A stretch of 64,000 bases of DNA, from the IMG/VR virus record IMGVR_UViG_3300042197_000731, positions 1 to 64,000 of that record, one strand, 5' to 3'. A model generated the notes under the pieces. That model made no database searches and was not told where the DNA came from. It saw only the letters and a list, made by a program, of their open reading frames with translations. The stretch comes from a virus. Of the stretch, positions 37,101 through 44,371 are shown piece after piece (within the stretch, counting starts at the first letter, position 1; each line of letters begins with the position of its first letter). The translations under genes were made by a program, and so were the position numbers.

Positions 37101-40100
37101 GCTGTAAATTCTGATAAACTTAGAATATTGCCAGGTCAAGGATCGGCAATTGCTGATCTTGGATTAGAAGTATTTAAACAAGTAGAAATAATTAATAATG
37201 CTTATGAAAAAGCGTATGATTATTTTGGAAAAATAGTTAAAGTAAATAACACAAGTGACAGTTTAATCGTCGGCAGTGATATTGCTGCTACGCTTGAAAA
37301 AACTATTTTTGATAGTGATACTACAACGTTTGATTCACTATCTACCACCTTTGTTGAGGCAATAGATAATAGCGGTGCCGTTTGGATTTATGGGTATCTT
37401 CCAAGTAACATAGATAATATTAACAATCCAGGTAATTTCTTATATATTCAACAGTTAAATTCTGTACTAGTTGGGTCATCATTAAGAACAAATGATGGAT
37501 TTGGTAGTAGTATAGCAATAAATGATTTTGAATTATACGTTGGTGCTAAAAATAATAAATCGTTGAATAATAATGCTGGAGCAGTCTATCGATTTGTAAA
37601 TGAAGACAACTTAATTGGCTGGGACTCATATAGAACGGAAGCAGCTAAAGTTGACATTGATGGTATTATAAACTGCTATACCTATAACACAGAAACTCAG
37701 AATGTTTTAGATTATCTGGACTTTATTGATCCAGTGAAGGGAAAAATTTTAGGTGTAGCAGAACAAAATATATCTTACAAGATTGATTATGATCCTGCTG
37801 TGTACAATGTCACTACAATACCAGAAGTAGCAAATGATAGTGATCTTTGCTGGGGTAGAAATAATGTAGGCAAAGTATGGTGGGATTTGAGTACTGTACG
37901 CTATGTAGAATACGAACAAGGTACTACCAGTTACAGAACAGCAAACTGGGGTAGAGTTTTCCCAGGAAGTTCTATAGACGTATACGAATGGGTTCAGAGT
38001 GACTATCCGCCAAGTCAATACGTTTCATCTGGTGGAGATGGAATTCCAAAGTATGGAAACAATCAAGCATATGTAACTGAAAGTTATATTGATCCTAATA
38101 CTAATTTTGCTGTAGTAAAGTATTACTATTGGGTTAAAGATAGATCAACTGTTAACTTAAATTATGCTAACAGAACCATGCCCACTGTATCTATAGCAAA
38201 TTACATAAGAGATCCAAAATCAAGTGGAATTAAGTACTTTGCTGCTGTAAGTCCATCCGCTATAGCAGTTTATAACGTTATAAATGATGTTATTGCTAGA
38301 CAAATAGTATTACATTTGAACTATAAAAAGATAGTCAACAGTAATGTCATTCATAATGAATACGCTCTGCTTTCAGAAGGTGGCAGTAAATCTAGAGAAA
38401 TACCAAACAACATATTTTCTAAGTTTGTAGATAGTTTGAGTGGTGTTGATCTTTTTGGAAATCAAGTGCCAGATCCTGTGTTGCCTGTACAAGATAGATA
38501 TGGCATAGATATTCGTCCTAGACAAACAATGGTTGTTGATCGTACTCAGGCATTAAAAGAAGTTATTTTATACGTAAATGATGTTCTTTCAAAATTTGTT
38601 GTTTCCAGAGGGTTTAATCTAGAAACTCTATTAGGTGGAGAACCAATACCAGTTGATGATTCTGAGACATACAATTTAATTGTAAACAACTTAGAAGAAT
38701 TGTCTTTTATTAACATTGAAATACTACCTGTAGGATACAAAATTTTAGTTAGAAATGATTCAACTGTTAATAATTTATGGACTATATATGTTAAAGATGC
38801 TGAAGTAGTTTTGTGGCAACCTAATACTACTTACAATCGCGGTCAATATATCACACGCAATGATGTAGTTTTTATAGTTACTAGCACTTTTACTAGTGGT
38901 AGTGAATTTAATTACGATAACGTAAATATATATGTAGCAACAAATACTTGGCAACTAATTAGAGTTCAAAGTTTCAGTGTTCCTGAATACTGGCAGTTTA
39001 AAGACTGGTATGCACCTGGATACAACAATACATTAACACCTAATTATATTATTGAAAACAATAGTCAGATAACTAACTTAACATTAAGATCTGGTGATAT
39101 TGTTGAAATTTTAAATAACGGACAAGGAAAATGGTATATTATACAGGTATTTCCAAATACGGTGAATACTATTGCTATACAAGATGGCACGATAGAATTC
39201 AGTGATAGTTTATATAATTTATCAGCGTATGGAATGGGATTTGATAATGATAACTTTGATAGTTTAAGATATGATCAAAATCCAAGTATAGAGATTAGAC
39301 AAATTATCAATTCATTGAAAAATGATATATTTATAAATGAATTAGACAATGAATTCTTAAAATTATACTTTGTTTTCATAAATTATATTCTCACTGAGCA
39401 AAAAAGTGTTGACTGGTTATTCAAAACAAGTTTTATTGATGTGCTTCAAAAATTCAGTGGATCAATTAAACCTCAAATATACTACAAAGAAAATCAAGAT
39501 TTTTACTTACAGTATATTCAAGAAGTTAAGCCATATAAAACTACTCTACGTGATTACATAGTTGGATACGATTATGTGGATAATTACACGGGATATGTAA
39601 CTGATTTTGATGTTCCTCCATATTATGATGAAGTATTAAAATTATCTCGCAGTCCAAGCGGTGAATTTTTAAATGATGCGATTGCTCTTCGTAGACCGGA
39701 ATATGTAGATTGGTTAACTAACTATAGTTATAGTATTGGTTCAGTTTCAATTCTTTCTGGTGGATCAGGATATACATTACCGCCAGTTGTTACTATCACA
39801 GGCAGTACTACTGGAAATAATGCTATAGTTAGAGTATTAGTTACTGGTGGTGTAGTTACCAGAGCAGTACTACTTTATGGTGGTACTAATTACATCACAG
39901 ATCCTATAATAACAATAACGGGTGGTAATGGATCTGGTCTAAAATTAAAAGTAACATTAACAAACAATTTGATCAGAAGTTTTGATACAACCATTGTATA
40001 TGATCGTATAACTTACGGCACTACCGTATTGGAATGGCAACCAAATACGGATTTTTTACAAGGATCTGTAGTAGCACACAATGGAATTGCTTATGTTGTA

Positions 40101-41753
40101 AACAGTACATTTACCACTGGTACAGTGTTCAATGAAACTAATTTAACACTATATTCAGTAAGTAATTTCCGCAATGCCAACGATAGAATTCAAGCATATT
40201 ATTCACCAGATGAACAAATGCCTAGTAAAAATTTCTCTTTATTACAAGACGGAATTGATTATCCAGGTGTTAAAGTAGTTGGCGCAAGTTTCGGTGAAAG
40301 CACTGGATTCGACGGCGTTGGATTTGATATGACTGTATTTGATCCTACAGAAATTGATAGTGATGGCACTTTCTTATTGAGTGAAAGTTTACTTGATACA
40401 AAAATTTCAAGCACTTATACTGATAGTACATTAGGTATAAAGCCAGAGGATATCATTATTGACGGCGGTCCTTATGTATACGATAGATACACCGATTGGA
40501 CAGCAAATACATCGTATGACCGTGGTGATTTAGTATATTACAACAATCGTGTGTGGTACACTGTTACGCCATTTGTATCTGGCAATGTGTTCTCGTCAAA
40601 TAACTTTACGATATATAACATTGGACCGTATGCAAGCCATGCTCCGGAAGAATTAGTGCCTGGTAGAGTCTACGATACTCTAGACATAACTGTATCCACT
40701 TTTGCTATAAATGCTACAAGTGCTGAATACAGCACCTGGGTATCAACCAACGCATTTAAACTTTCTGATGTTGTTATAGTTTCAAATGGTTTAGGATATA
40801 GTTCTGGTAGTATTTCAGTGTTAATAGATGGAGCGACTACTGGTGTACAGGCTAATGCTCAAGTAGTATTGAATGCTAATGGTTCTGCTATATCCTTTGA
40901 CGTAGTTGATGAAGGATATGGCTATACAACTACTCCTAATGTTATTATAACAGGAGCAAATATAGAGCCTATCGTAGCATCAGCGGTAATGGCACCTACA
41001 AATCCTTATGCACTAATGTCGTATAGAATATTCAAGGATATGAATGATAATTACACATTCTTGAGATTAGATACTAGCGCAACAACTACTCTTGCCGCCA
41101 ATTTAGGACTGACAGACACAGTTATAAGAGTTAGCGATGCGTATAAATTGCCAGAACCTGCCGCAGTTGGAGCAGTTCCTGGAGTTGTCTTTATAAATGG
41201 CGAAAGAATAGTGTACTATGCTAAAGATAATACCGCTAATACATTATCTCAATTACGTAGAGGAACTTCTGGAACTGGAGCAAGAACACATAGTGCTGGA
41301 GATACTGTAATTGATGGTAGTCAATCTCAGTTAATAATAGATAGTTCAGTTCGTGAGTGGTATGCTGGAAACGTAGGCACAGGCACGATAAATGTAGCAG
41401 CAAATTCTACTACGATTAACGGCACAGGAACACTATTTACCACTGAATTGACGACGGGGGGAAATATATTCTTATCTGATGGACGTTATGTAGGTATGAT
41501 AAGTAGCATTACCAGTGATACTGTAGCAATTGTTTCCGAGACACCAGTAATTAATGCGATTGATAGTACATTTGAATACTCTGCCAACGTAGTTGCGACA
41601 ACAACGTCTGGTAATTCTTACACATTCTATTCAAATACTGGTTATCTACGTAGTAATTTGTGGTACGCAAGTGGATCTGGTACAGCAACAAACGGCGGCG
41701 GACTGTTTACCAGTAATACAATTCAAGTTCAGTTCTTGAAAGAGGGTATTTGA
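28179..41753 (+). CDS. Giant baseplate/tail protein with YHYH, FG-GAP-like and other repeats
   Basis: One uninterrupted frame of 4524 codons. The N-terminal part (TTDFLPSVFQTDANKKFLGATLD) resembles wedge-initiator-type proteins of aquatic T4-like phages and takes the place where gp7, gp8 and gp10 lie in T4. Seen along it: a YHYH-type motif (VWHYDVN near 580, then HSKIIGFSADGYPIYGPFG near 635-653); a segment near 1605-1690 with PDWWEEVYGPAPYTSGN; seven or so FG-GAP-like units at about 2520-3140 (FGSSV, FGSTL, FGSSI, FGYSV); four W-x-P/A-N-T-x-Y-x-x-G units near 2115, 3546, 3952 and 4107; and GGSGYT-x-PP-type repeats near 3860 and 4200. Probably an outer-baseplate and host-contact protein. Roles are inferred. 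Confidence 0.85.
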   Translation: MAVTKTTDFLPSVFQTDANKKFLGATLDQLLTESNLSPINGYVGRKFAPGYSGIDTYVRENTAFRADYQLEPTVVYKNTDNSEVEFAKTYPETLQKIAYFGGNVTNQNNLWQSDYYSYNPRFNADAFINFSQYYWVPNGPDAVNVFAGGIDLEKKFYIYPDNNVKTYNVSGYGLTPSPDIVLGRKGSYEFVINQPGKPFWIQTEPGLSGKNSNTNLNTRQILGVTNNGIDVGTITFEVPTTTAQDFYITMPLLQTVDLVSTVSYADLQGKLLSEIKANYGGIDGQISNLAGKYLIFGTYSTNTADWTSSSTVVPISQRYGIWQILLIPSGIDFIINLVAYVPIPVNNKVIVLSGINYGNTEWFYNVDNRLEQIPVITATLDTLYYQDGIDVEQYGIIRLVEPTNNYIDIDSEILGKTNYVSPNGVTFTNGLKIIFDSAVTPDSYKNKEYYVEGVGSAIKLISVDDLVINAPVSKNNYRPQQNFVLYANASLNQAADQLTVSTTNFPDGVTVLTGNFPNANNLTPIAQQDIKFKYPYRAGINEAGEHQSIRFSGETIGITLPGILINGVSNGVTVRGSNETVWHYDVNQTLINGQDQYGGQTIGDGKYVYTNGNFVSANAWGNVSGFSSGYVDSATGHSKIIGFSADGYPIYGPFGFLNPDVESTDTSTVRMRSSYSYGDITTSTRPQPRTVTITSNVISNNYITVDSSFGINPGMRVTLNTASITSGSVWVIDNSLKTTEGLPEYIGPINQIKLSSNVTVSAGQTITFEFLPGAFIEDYVYEPNSGTLDQYNGRYGRTPDFPNGTYAYFITDSFGGEIAYPYIIGPQFYGDTTLDTNSSLDTPDYIIINRASQDLNPWTRRNRWFHQNILELTSTYNGTPLTLDSNYRAKRPIIEFDPDIQLLNFGKIAKRPVDLFDTTTTDPFLSIEGSQGFYVDGTNLVEGMRVIFSLDQDPLTRNKIWVVNFIDQDASSLTPQIIHLVEADDSDVLDYDVVSAFNGQLNSGKSFWLLNNIWREGQNKTDINQTPYFDVFDDVEVSFSDLTKYPSVKTSTKFIGTKLFGYRLGTGSVDSVLGFPLSYKNLNNIGDIQFTNYFDVDTFQYSLNNAVVSKKVNSGFLHKNNSDGTFEKLNVWTNTNTPTRQMQDLAFVYDGVDNSFRLDIKPESASVKPNFLVYINYKKLDIDKFQLYNIPNDSLLLTINKTEINKNDRVDVLIYNENKTSNIGFYQIPDNLNYNPQNSVLDNPTLGEMRNHIGTVAENNLFFSGSYPGRSNLRDLQIENQSGIMLQHSAPVTFANMFLNSDKFNAINGIQYAQSEYNKFKSKFLNLAGLIPITEAGNVESAVNYILKNINQVKNSTFPWFYSDMVAYQGTRNVINYNIFNPLQRSYEITNIFTLTEITNKSILIYLNKVQLVYGRDYLFLADSTGVQITDSVTLQIGDKLTIIEYDSTDGSYIPETPTKLGLYPKFIPEIYVDRTYTTPQTLLRGHDGSVMPIFGDLRDNLLLELEKRIYNNLKVEYSDKLVNIFETIPGKFRNTGYRLTEFNAALAASYLRWTSQNNLDYVNNDTFQNDNAFSYNYALAYDKINNELLPGSWRACYQYFYDCQDPNVSPWKMLGFTIKPDWWEEVYGPAPYTSGNSILWTDLENGYIARGDRAGFDPLFKRPGLSAIIPVNENGKLIPPLPLLTNKFDANTFNRSWNIGQFSPTETAWRNSSDYPFALQIIMAIFKPAKYFAYGINTNKYRYNVELDQYLIAGTNNRITQDDIDINGYVENGIVVRATGYLNYITDYLTGLGILDKSGLYNFIRDYSVQLSYRLAGYSDKSFLKILAEQYSPTSTNDSILIPDGDYDLVINKSTPILNVRYSGVIIEKVAAGFKISGYDKNRPYFSVIPPDSNGKYITIKILDATLNYYTEYTNIKINIPYDTVFTNTQQVSNFLSGYGRYLQLQGLLFNDYDGSLKQIKNWELSTREFLTWVQQGWKVNNLIALSPVGNAIKFFNPSAIADKIQNSVFGSKVVNKDGKILNSDRYSVLRDGNNFELRILNQKDLIGYLEIDLVQNEHSLIFNNNTVFNDVIYNPIMGQRQYRLKVVGKRTAEWNGSVYAPGFVYNSNIVQQWLPGVDYMKGDLVDFKGFYYSSIQNLPATSEFKFSDWSPVDKNKIKTGLLSNFARNAEIIETFYDVNQVNLESDFDLYALSLIGYKNRDYLNNIGLDDVSQVKFYQGFIKEKGTINSINALANVVVNQQQSQVSMYEDWAFRVGTYGSTDINRYVELVLDERYVVSNPASLEVLSNNRISYESQFVSDGLYKTSTTNWTSPFLLTRNSDSDYDTDIKTAGFVSIEDVDYTVFDINDIRTLNNNIENIGTNSIIWVAKDFNLDWNVYTLEDIKCVVTKISNSLNSRVTVTTDNFHRLTVNDVVMLFGVDQFNGFYRVLTVSSLNTFVVEYVGRLSGFNNQIYTGGIYKLKSLKVDTPSDIVTLKNSTQWKNNNKVWVENTTTTNMWEVYNKSEPWEYTKNIRIGSITANSRFGSSVSVTADNNFAVVGQPTSNNGEGSFTNFVLNFNNDLVEDVTLSSLVKNSVGFGSTLVTTNNYVAVGAPESYGNIGYVYIYKRNLGGGTLTDTQILTANVVSSALFGSSIAMSSDSRWLYVGAPDVGNVYVYALNTTIDSFANVVIADGIVDTYTLNFTPVSEENIFVRFVSNSEILMPHQDYTLVGDQITFTSMPAAGNIVVQQIPGYKLFDVIQGNVEGKFGYSVTCTTDGEQILISSPYANVTLNSNTYTTSGNISIYNRSIDSYISQSDTVLFTSTGIVDEYTRVYIETVEQIRGVDWFKFGPNGVQFLVPPGKGKIVRIESNQIQKLQDLTPILPYEDQLFGYSVDICRYNCSVFAGAPFQSVTNTYSGAVYRYLNQGRVYGEITGTVLNPVVNSGDQLRINNFLVTFSDTSLNTVVSTINSANIPGVRAYNVNNYLRIVSDSAVNSDKLRILPGQGSAIADLGLEVFKQVEIINNAYEKAYDYFGKIVKVNNTSDSLIVGSDIAATLEKTIFDSDTTTFDSLSTTFVEAIDNSGAVWIYGYLPSNIDNINNPGNFLYIQQLNSVLVGSSLRTNDGFGSSIAINDFELYVGAKNNKSLNNNAGAVYRFVNEDNLIGWDSYRTEAAKVDIDGIINCYTYNTETQNVLDYLDFIDPVKGKILGVAEQNISYKIDYDPAVYNVTTIPEVANDSDLCWGRNNVGKVWWDLSTVRYVEYEQGTTSYRTANWGRVFPGSSIDVYEWVQSDYPPSQYVSSGGDGIPKYGNNQAYVTESYIDPNTNFAVVKYYYWVKDRSTVNLNYANRTMPTVSIANYIRDPKSSGIKYFAAVSPSAIAVYNVINDVIARQIVLHLNYKKIVNSNVIHNEYALLSEGGSKSREIPNNIFSKFVDSLSGVDLFGNQVPDPVLPVQDRYGIDIRPRQTMVVDRTQALKEVILYVNDVLSKFVVSRGFNLETLLGGEPIPVDDSETYNLIVNNLEELSFINIEILPVGYKILVRNDSTVNNLWTIYVKDAEVVLWQPNTTYNRGQYITRNDVVFIVTSTFTSGSEFNYDNVNIYVATNTWQLIRVQSFSVPEYWQFKDWYAPGYNNTLTPNYIIENNSQITNLTLRSGDIVEILNNGQGKWYIIQVFPNTVNTIAIQDGTIEFSDSLYNLSAYGMGFDNDNFDSLRYDQNPSIEIRQIINSLKNDIFINELDNEFLKLYFVFINYILTEQKSVDWLFKTSFIDVLQKFSGSIKPQIYYKENQDFYLQYIQEVKPYKTTLRDYIVGYDYVDNYTGYVTDFDVPPYYDEVLKLSRSPSGEFLNDAIALRRPEYVDWLTNYSYSIGSVSILSGGSGYTLPPVVTITGSTTGNNAIVRVLVTGGVVTRAVLLYGGTNYITDPIITITGGNGSGLKLKVTLTNNLIRSFDTTIVYDRITYGTTVLEWQPNTDFLQGSVVAHNGIAYVVNSTFTTGTVFNETNLTLYSVSNFRNANDRIQAYYSPDEQMPSKNFSLLQDGIDYPGVKVVGASFGESTGFDGVGFDMTVFDPTEIDSDGTFLLSESLLDTKISSTYTDSTLGIKPEDIIIDGGPYVYDRYTDWTANTSYDRGDLVYYNNRVWYTVTPFVSGNVFSSNNFTIYNIGPYASHAPEELVPGRVYDTLDITVSTFAINATSAEYSTWVSTNAFKLSDVVIVSNGLGYSSGSISVLIDGATTGVQANAQVVLNANGSAISFDVVDEGYGYTTTPNVIITGANIEPIVASAVMAPTNPYALMSYRIFKDMNDNYTFLRLDTSATTTLAANLGLTDTVIRVSDAYKLPEPAAVGAVPGVVFINGERIVYYAKDNTANTLSQLRRGTSGTGARTHSAGDTVIDGSQSQLIIDSSVREWYAGNVGTGTINVAANSTTINGTGTLFTTELTTGGNIFLSDGRYVGMISSITSDTVAIVSETPVINAIDSTFEYSANVVATTTSGNSYTFYSNTGYLRSNLWYASGSGTATNGGGLFTSNTIQVQFLKEGI

Positions 41754-41768
41754 AAAAGGTAGCATTTT

Positions 41769-41930
41769 ATGAACATGATAAATAATAAAGATGATCAGGA
41801 AAAAGAATTAGAGGAAGCGATTCGCAATTCACCTAAGCCAACAAATGAATCCTCTGGTATATACGTCAGAGGATTTGTAAAAATTAGTGATCCTGAATCG
41901 GGAGAAATTCTAGTTCATACTGCTGATTGA
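41769..41930 (+). CDS. 53-residue protein resembling the N-terminus of the next gene
   Basis: A short frame from the ATG at 41769 to TGA at 41928-41930. After a charged N-terminus it reads YVRGFVKISDPESGEILV, which matches the beginning of the next protein, FIKGYVKIYDVGTGEILLD, at most positions, then stops where the neighbour continues with NAIHYENMS. It fills a gap of 187 nt between two structural genes with small spacers on both sides, which supports a real gene. It could be a partial duplication or a small structural partner of its neighbour. Confidence 0.6.
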   Translation: MNMINNKDDQEKELEEAIRNSPKPTNESSGIYVRGFVKISDPESGEILVHTAD

Positions 41931-41940
41931 TAGGTAAAAT

Positions 41941-42534
41941 ATGATAGATAAAAACAATACTTTTATTAAGGGATACGTCAAAATATATGATGTAGGTACT
42001 GGCGAAATCCTTCTTGATAAAACCAATGCTATTCACTATGAAAATATGAGTGAAGCATTGTCCTTAAGTTTAGCAAACAAGGGAACTGGATATATTGAAA
42101 AGATGGCATTTGGTAATGGTGCTACTGCGGTAGACAGTACTGGAGTAATTACATATTTGCCAACAAATACTTTTGGTCAAAATGCCAGTCTATATAATCA
42201 AACATATGAAAAAATCGTAGATAATACCAGCGCACTAAATTCAGATCCTTCAAAGAATTTTATTGAAGTTCGTCACACTCCTGGAGTAATTTTTACAGAT
42301 ATCTATGTTAGTTGTTTGTTGAATTATACAGAACCATCTGGTCAACAAGCATTTGATAATAGTGCAACAATGTCTGGTACATATGTATTTGATGAACTTG
42401 GTTTATTGAGTGAGTCTGGTAGATTGTTGACTCACGTAATCTTTCATCCAATTCAAAAATCACTGAATAGATTGATTCAGATTGATTATACAGTGAGAAT
42501 TCAAACGCTTACCAATTTAAGTACTAACTTGTAA
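41941..42534 (+). CDS. Virion structural protein of T4-like aquatic phages
   Basis: A 197-residue protein. The start GYVKIYDVGTGEILLDKTNAIHYENMS, followed by ALSLANKGTGYIEKMAFGNG, is a pattern I recognise from baseplate- or fibre-region structural proteins of T4-like phages of aquatic hosts, usually annotated only as structural. The rest alternates beta-type segments and ends LIQIDYTVRIQTLTNLSTNL. It follows the 53-codon relative by 10 nt and is followed by a late box and the next fibre gene. The function is not known beyond likely virion location. Confidence 0.7.
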   Translation: MIDKNNTFIKGYVKIYDVGTGEILLDKTNAIHYENMSEALSLSLANKGTGYIEKMAFGNGATAVDSTGVITYLPTNTFGQNASLYNQTYEKIVDNTSALNSDPSKNFIEVRHTPGVIFTDIYVSCLLNYTEPSGQQAFDNSATMSGTYVFDELGLLSESGRLLTHVIFHPIQKSLNRLIQIDYTVRIQTLTNLSTNL

Positions 42535-42535
42535 G

Positions 42536-42542
42536 ATAAATA
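42536..42542 (+). promoter_or_regulatory. Late promoter box (GATAAATA) for the fibre genes
   Basis: GATAAATAGT begins right at the stop of the 41941-42534 gene and lies 21 nt before the ATG at 42564. The flanks are nearly identical to the box before the baseplate operon (17949-17955). Confidence 0.65.
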
Positions 42543-42563
42543 GTTAAAACGGATTATTAACAA

Positions 42564-44363
42564 ATGGCTTATACAATTAACCTAACAAACGGCACGATTC
42601 TAACAACAGTTGCGGACGGTACTGTAAACAGTACTTCATCCAGTTTAACGTTGATTGGTAAAAATTACGCTGGATATGGCGACTTCTTGAACGAGAATTT
42701 CGTACATATTGTAGAAAACTTTGCTGATAGCAATGCTCCTACCACACCATTAATTGGTCAACTCTGGTGGGATAGTGCGGGAAATCTGAAAGTTTATACT
42801 GGTTCAGTATTTCGTACGATAGGCACGATGACTTCAAGTAATACTGCTCCGACATCTTCGGTAACTGGTAGTTCTTGGTGGGATACTTTTAATCAACAAT
42901 TGAATGTATATAACGGATCAGCGTGGGTTCTTGTGGGTCCAGCGTTTACTAGTAGTACTGGTCAGAGTGGAACAATCGTTGGCACAATTACTGATAGTTC
43001 TGCCGCCAGTCACGTTGCGGTAAACGTTTATGTTGAAAATACACTAGTTGGAATTATTAGTAAAGATTCAGAATATACTCCGCAATCTGTAATTTCAGGA
43101 TTCACTTCCGTTAAGCCAGGTTTTAACTTATCCACTGCTGTAACAAATAACAAGTTCGTAGGTAGTGCTACTAACGCAGATGCTCTTGGCTCAGTTGCGG
43201 CAGCAAATTATGCAAGAACTGACACAGGAACAACTTTTAACAGTACAGTAAATGTAGCAAGTGGTAGTGGTTTAACCGTAGGCTCAAGTAATAACTTTAC
43301 TATATCTCATACAGGTGCATTAACTAAGTTAACAAACAATATCAACAATGCTAATATTGCTATTGAAGCAAATGTTGCTGGTGTAAAAACGGCTGCTATT
43401 ACCATTGATGGAACTTACGGTAGTACCATTATTGCTAATCTGAGCACATCTGGAGCGTTTGAAACCAGCGGTTATATTAGAACAACTCAAGGCGATGCTG
43501 CTACAAGTACTACAACTGGTGCTTTGCGAGTAGTTGGCGGCATAGGTTTGTCTGGAAATGTATTCACAAGTGCGAATGTTTACTCTGGTAATGTAATAAC
43601 TACTTCTAATGTAACGACTGCGAATGTAAACGCTTCTAATAAAATTAGAGCAACCGGAGGTGTAAATTCAACAAATGCTACAACTGGTGATATTATAGTT
43701 TCTGGCGGTATAGGTGTTGGTGGTAAAGTTTATGCTACAGGCGGATTTCAATCTGACACTTTTCTCTATGCGAACGGCGCTTCAATCATATCGACATTGA
43801 ATTTTAGTAATGCAAACGTAGCAAGTTACTTGCCAACATATACGGGAACATTTGGTGACGGTTCATCTGGTGTAATATTTAATGGTAGAACACTAACAAC
43901 GGGAGCTTCGGGAACTGCTGGTACTATTACTGGTACTTGGACTTTAAGTGGTGGATCAACTTTACAAGCAACATATGCTGACTTGGCAGAAAGATTTGAA
44001 GCTGATCAAGCATATGACTATGGTACAGTGGTTCAGTTCGGTGGAGATAAAGAAATAACTGCGGTGCGTGATGAACTTAGTACAGATGTTTTCGGAGTGG
44101 TGTCGCAATCTGCTGCGTATTTAATGAATGCTGGTGCTGGATCCAGTTCAACTCACCCTGCCGTTGCTTTAAGCGGTAGAGTGCCAGTCAAAGTACGTGG
44201 CAGAGTAAAAAAACATGATCGTTTAGTGAGCGCAGGAAATGGTACTGCTAGATCCGCTAAGCCAGAGGAAACCAATCCGTTCACTGTTATAGGCAGAGCA
44301 TTGGAAGATAAAAATAACGAAGATGTTGGCTTATTAACTGCCATGGTGTTAGTAAATAAATGA
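42564..44363 (+). CDS. Tail-fibre-type protein with C-terminal peptidase-G2-like domain
   Basis: A 599-residue protein. Residues 1-130 contain two W-rich units (IGQLWWDSAGNLKVYTGSVF and GSSWWDTFNQQLNVYNGSAW) typical of phage fibre N-terminal regions. The middle is a Thr/Asn/Val/Gly-rich fibrous segment, including TTGALRVVGGIG and TTGDIIVSGGIG repeats near 320 and 380. The C-terminus from about 480 (YADLAERFEADQAYDYGTVV, VFGVVS, YLMNAG, GRVPVKVRG) is the intramolecular chaperone or peptidase-G2-like ending that trims itself after trimer assembly in related fibres. It has its own late box. Host-recognition role is inferred. Confidence 0.82.
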   Translation: MAYTINLTNGTILTTVADGTVNSTSSSLTLIGKNYAGYGDFLNENFVHIVENFADSNAPTTPLIGQLWWDSAGNLKVYTGSVFRTIGTMTSSNTAPTSSVTGSSWWDTFNQQLNVYNGSAWVLVGPAFTSSTGQSGTIVGTITDSSAASHVAVNVYVENTLVGIISKDSEYTPQSVISGFTSVKPGFNLSTAVTNNKFVGSATNADALGSVAAANYARTDTGTTFNSTVNVASGSGLTVGSSNNFTISHTGALTKLTNNINNANIAIEANVAGVKTAAITIDGTYGSTIIANLSTSGAFETSGYIRTTQGDAATSTTTGALRVVGGIGLSGNVFTSANVYSGNVITTSNVTTANVNASNKIRATGGVNSTNATTGDIIVSGGIGVGGKVYATGGFQSDTFLYANGASIISTLNFSNANVASYLPTYTGTFGDGSSGVIFNGRTLTTGASGTAGTITGTWTLSGGSTLQATYADLAERFEADQAYDYGTVVQFGGDKEITAVRDELSTDVFGVVSQSAAYLMNAGAGSSSTHPAVALSGRVPVKVRGRVKKHDRLVSAGNGTARSAKPEETNPFTVIGRALEDKNNEDVGLLTAMVLVNK

Positions 44364-44371
44364 GGTAACGT

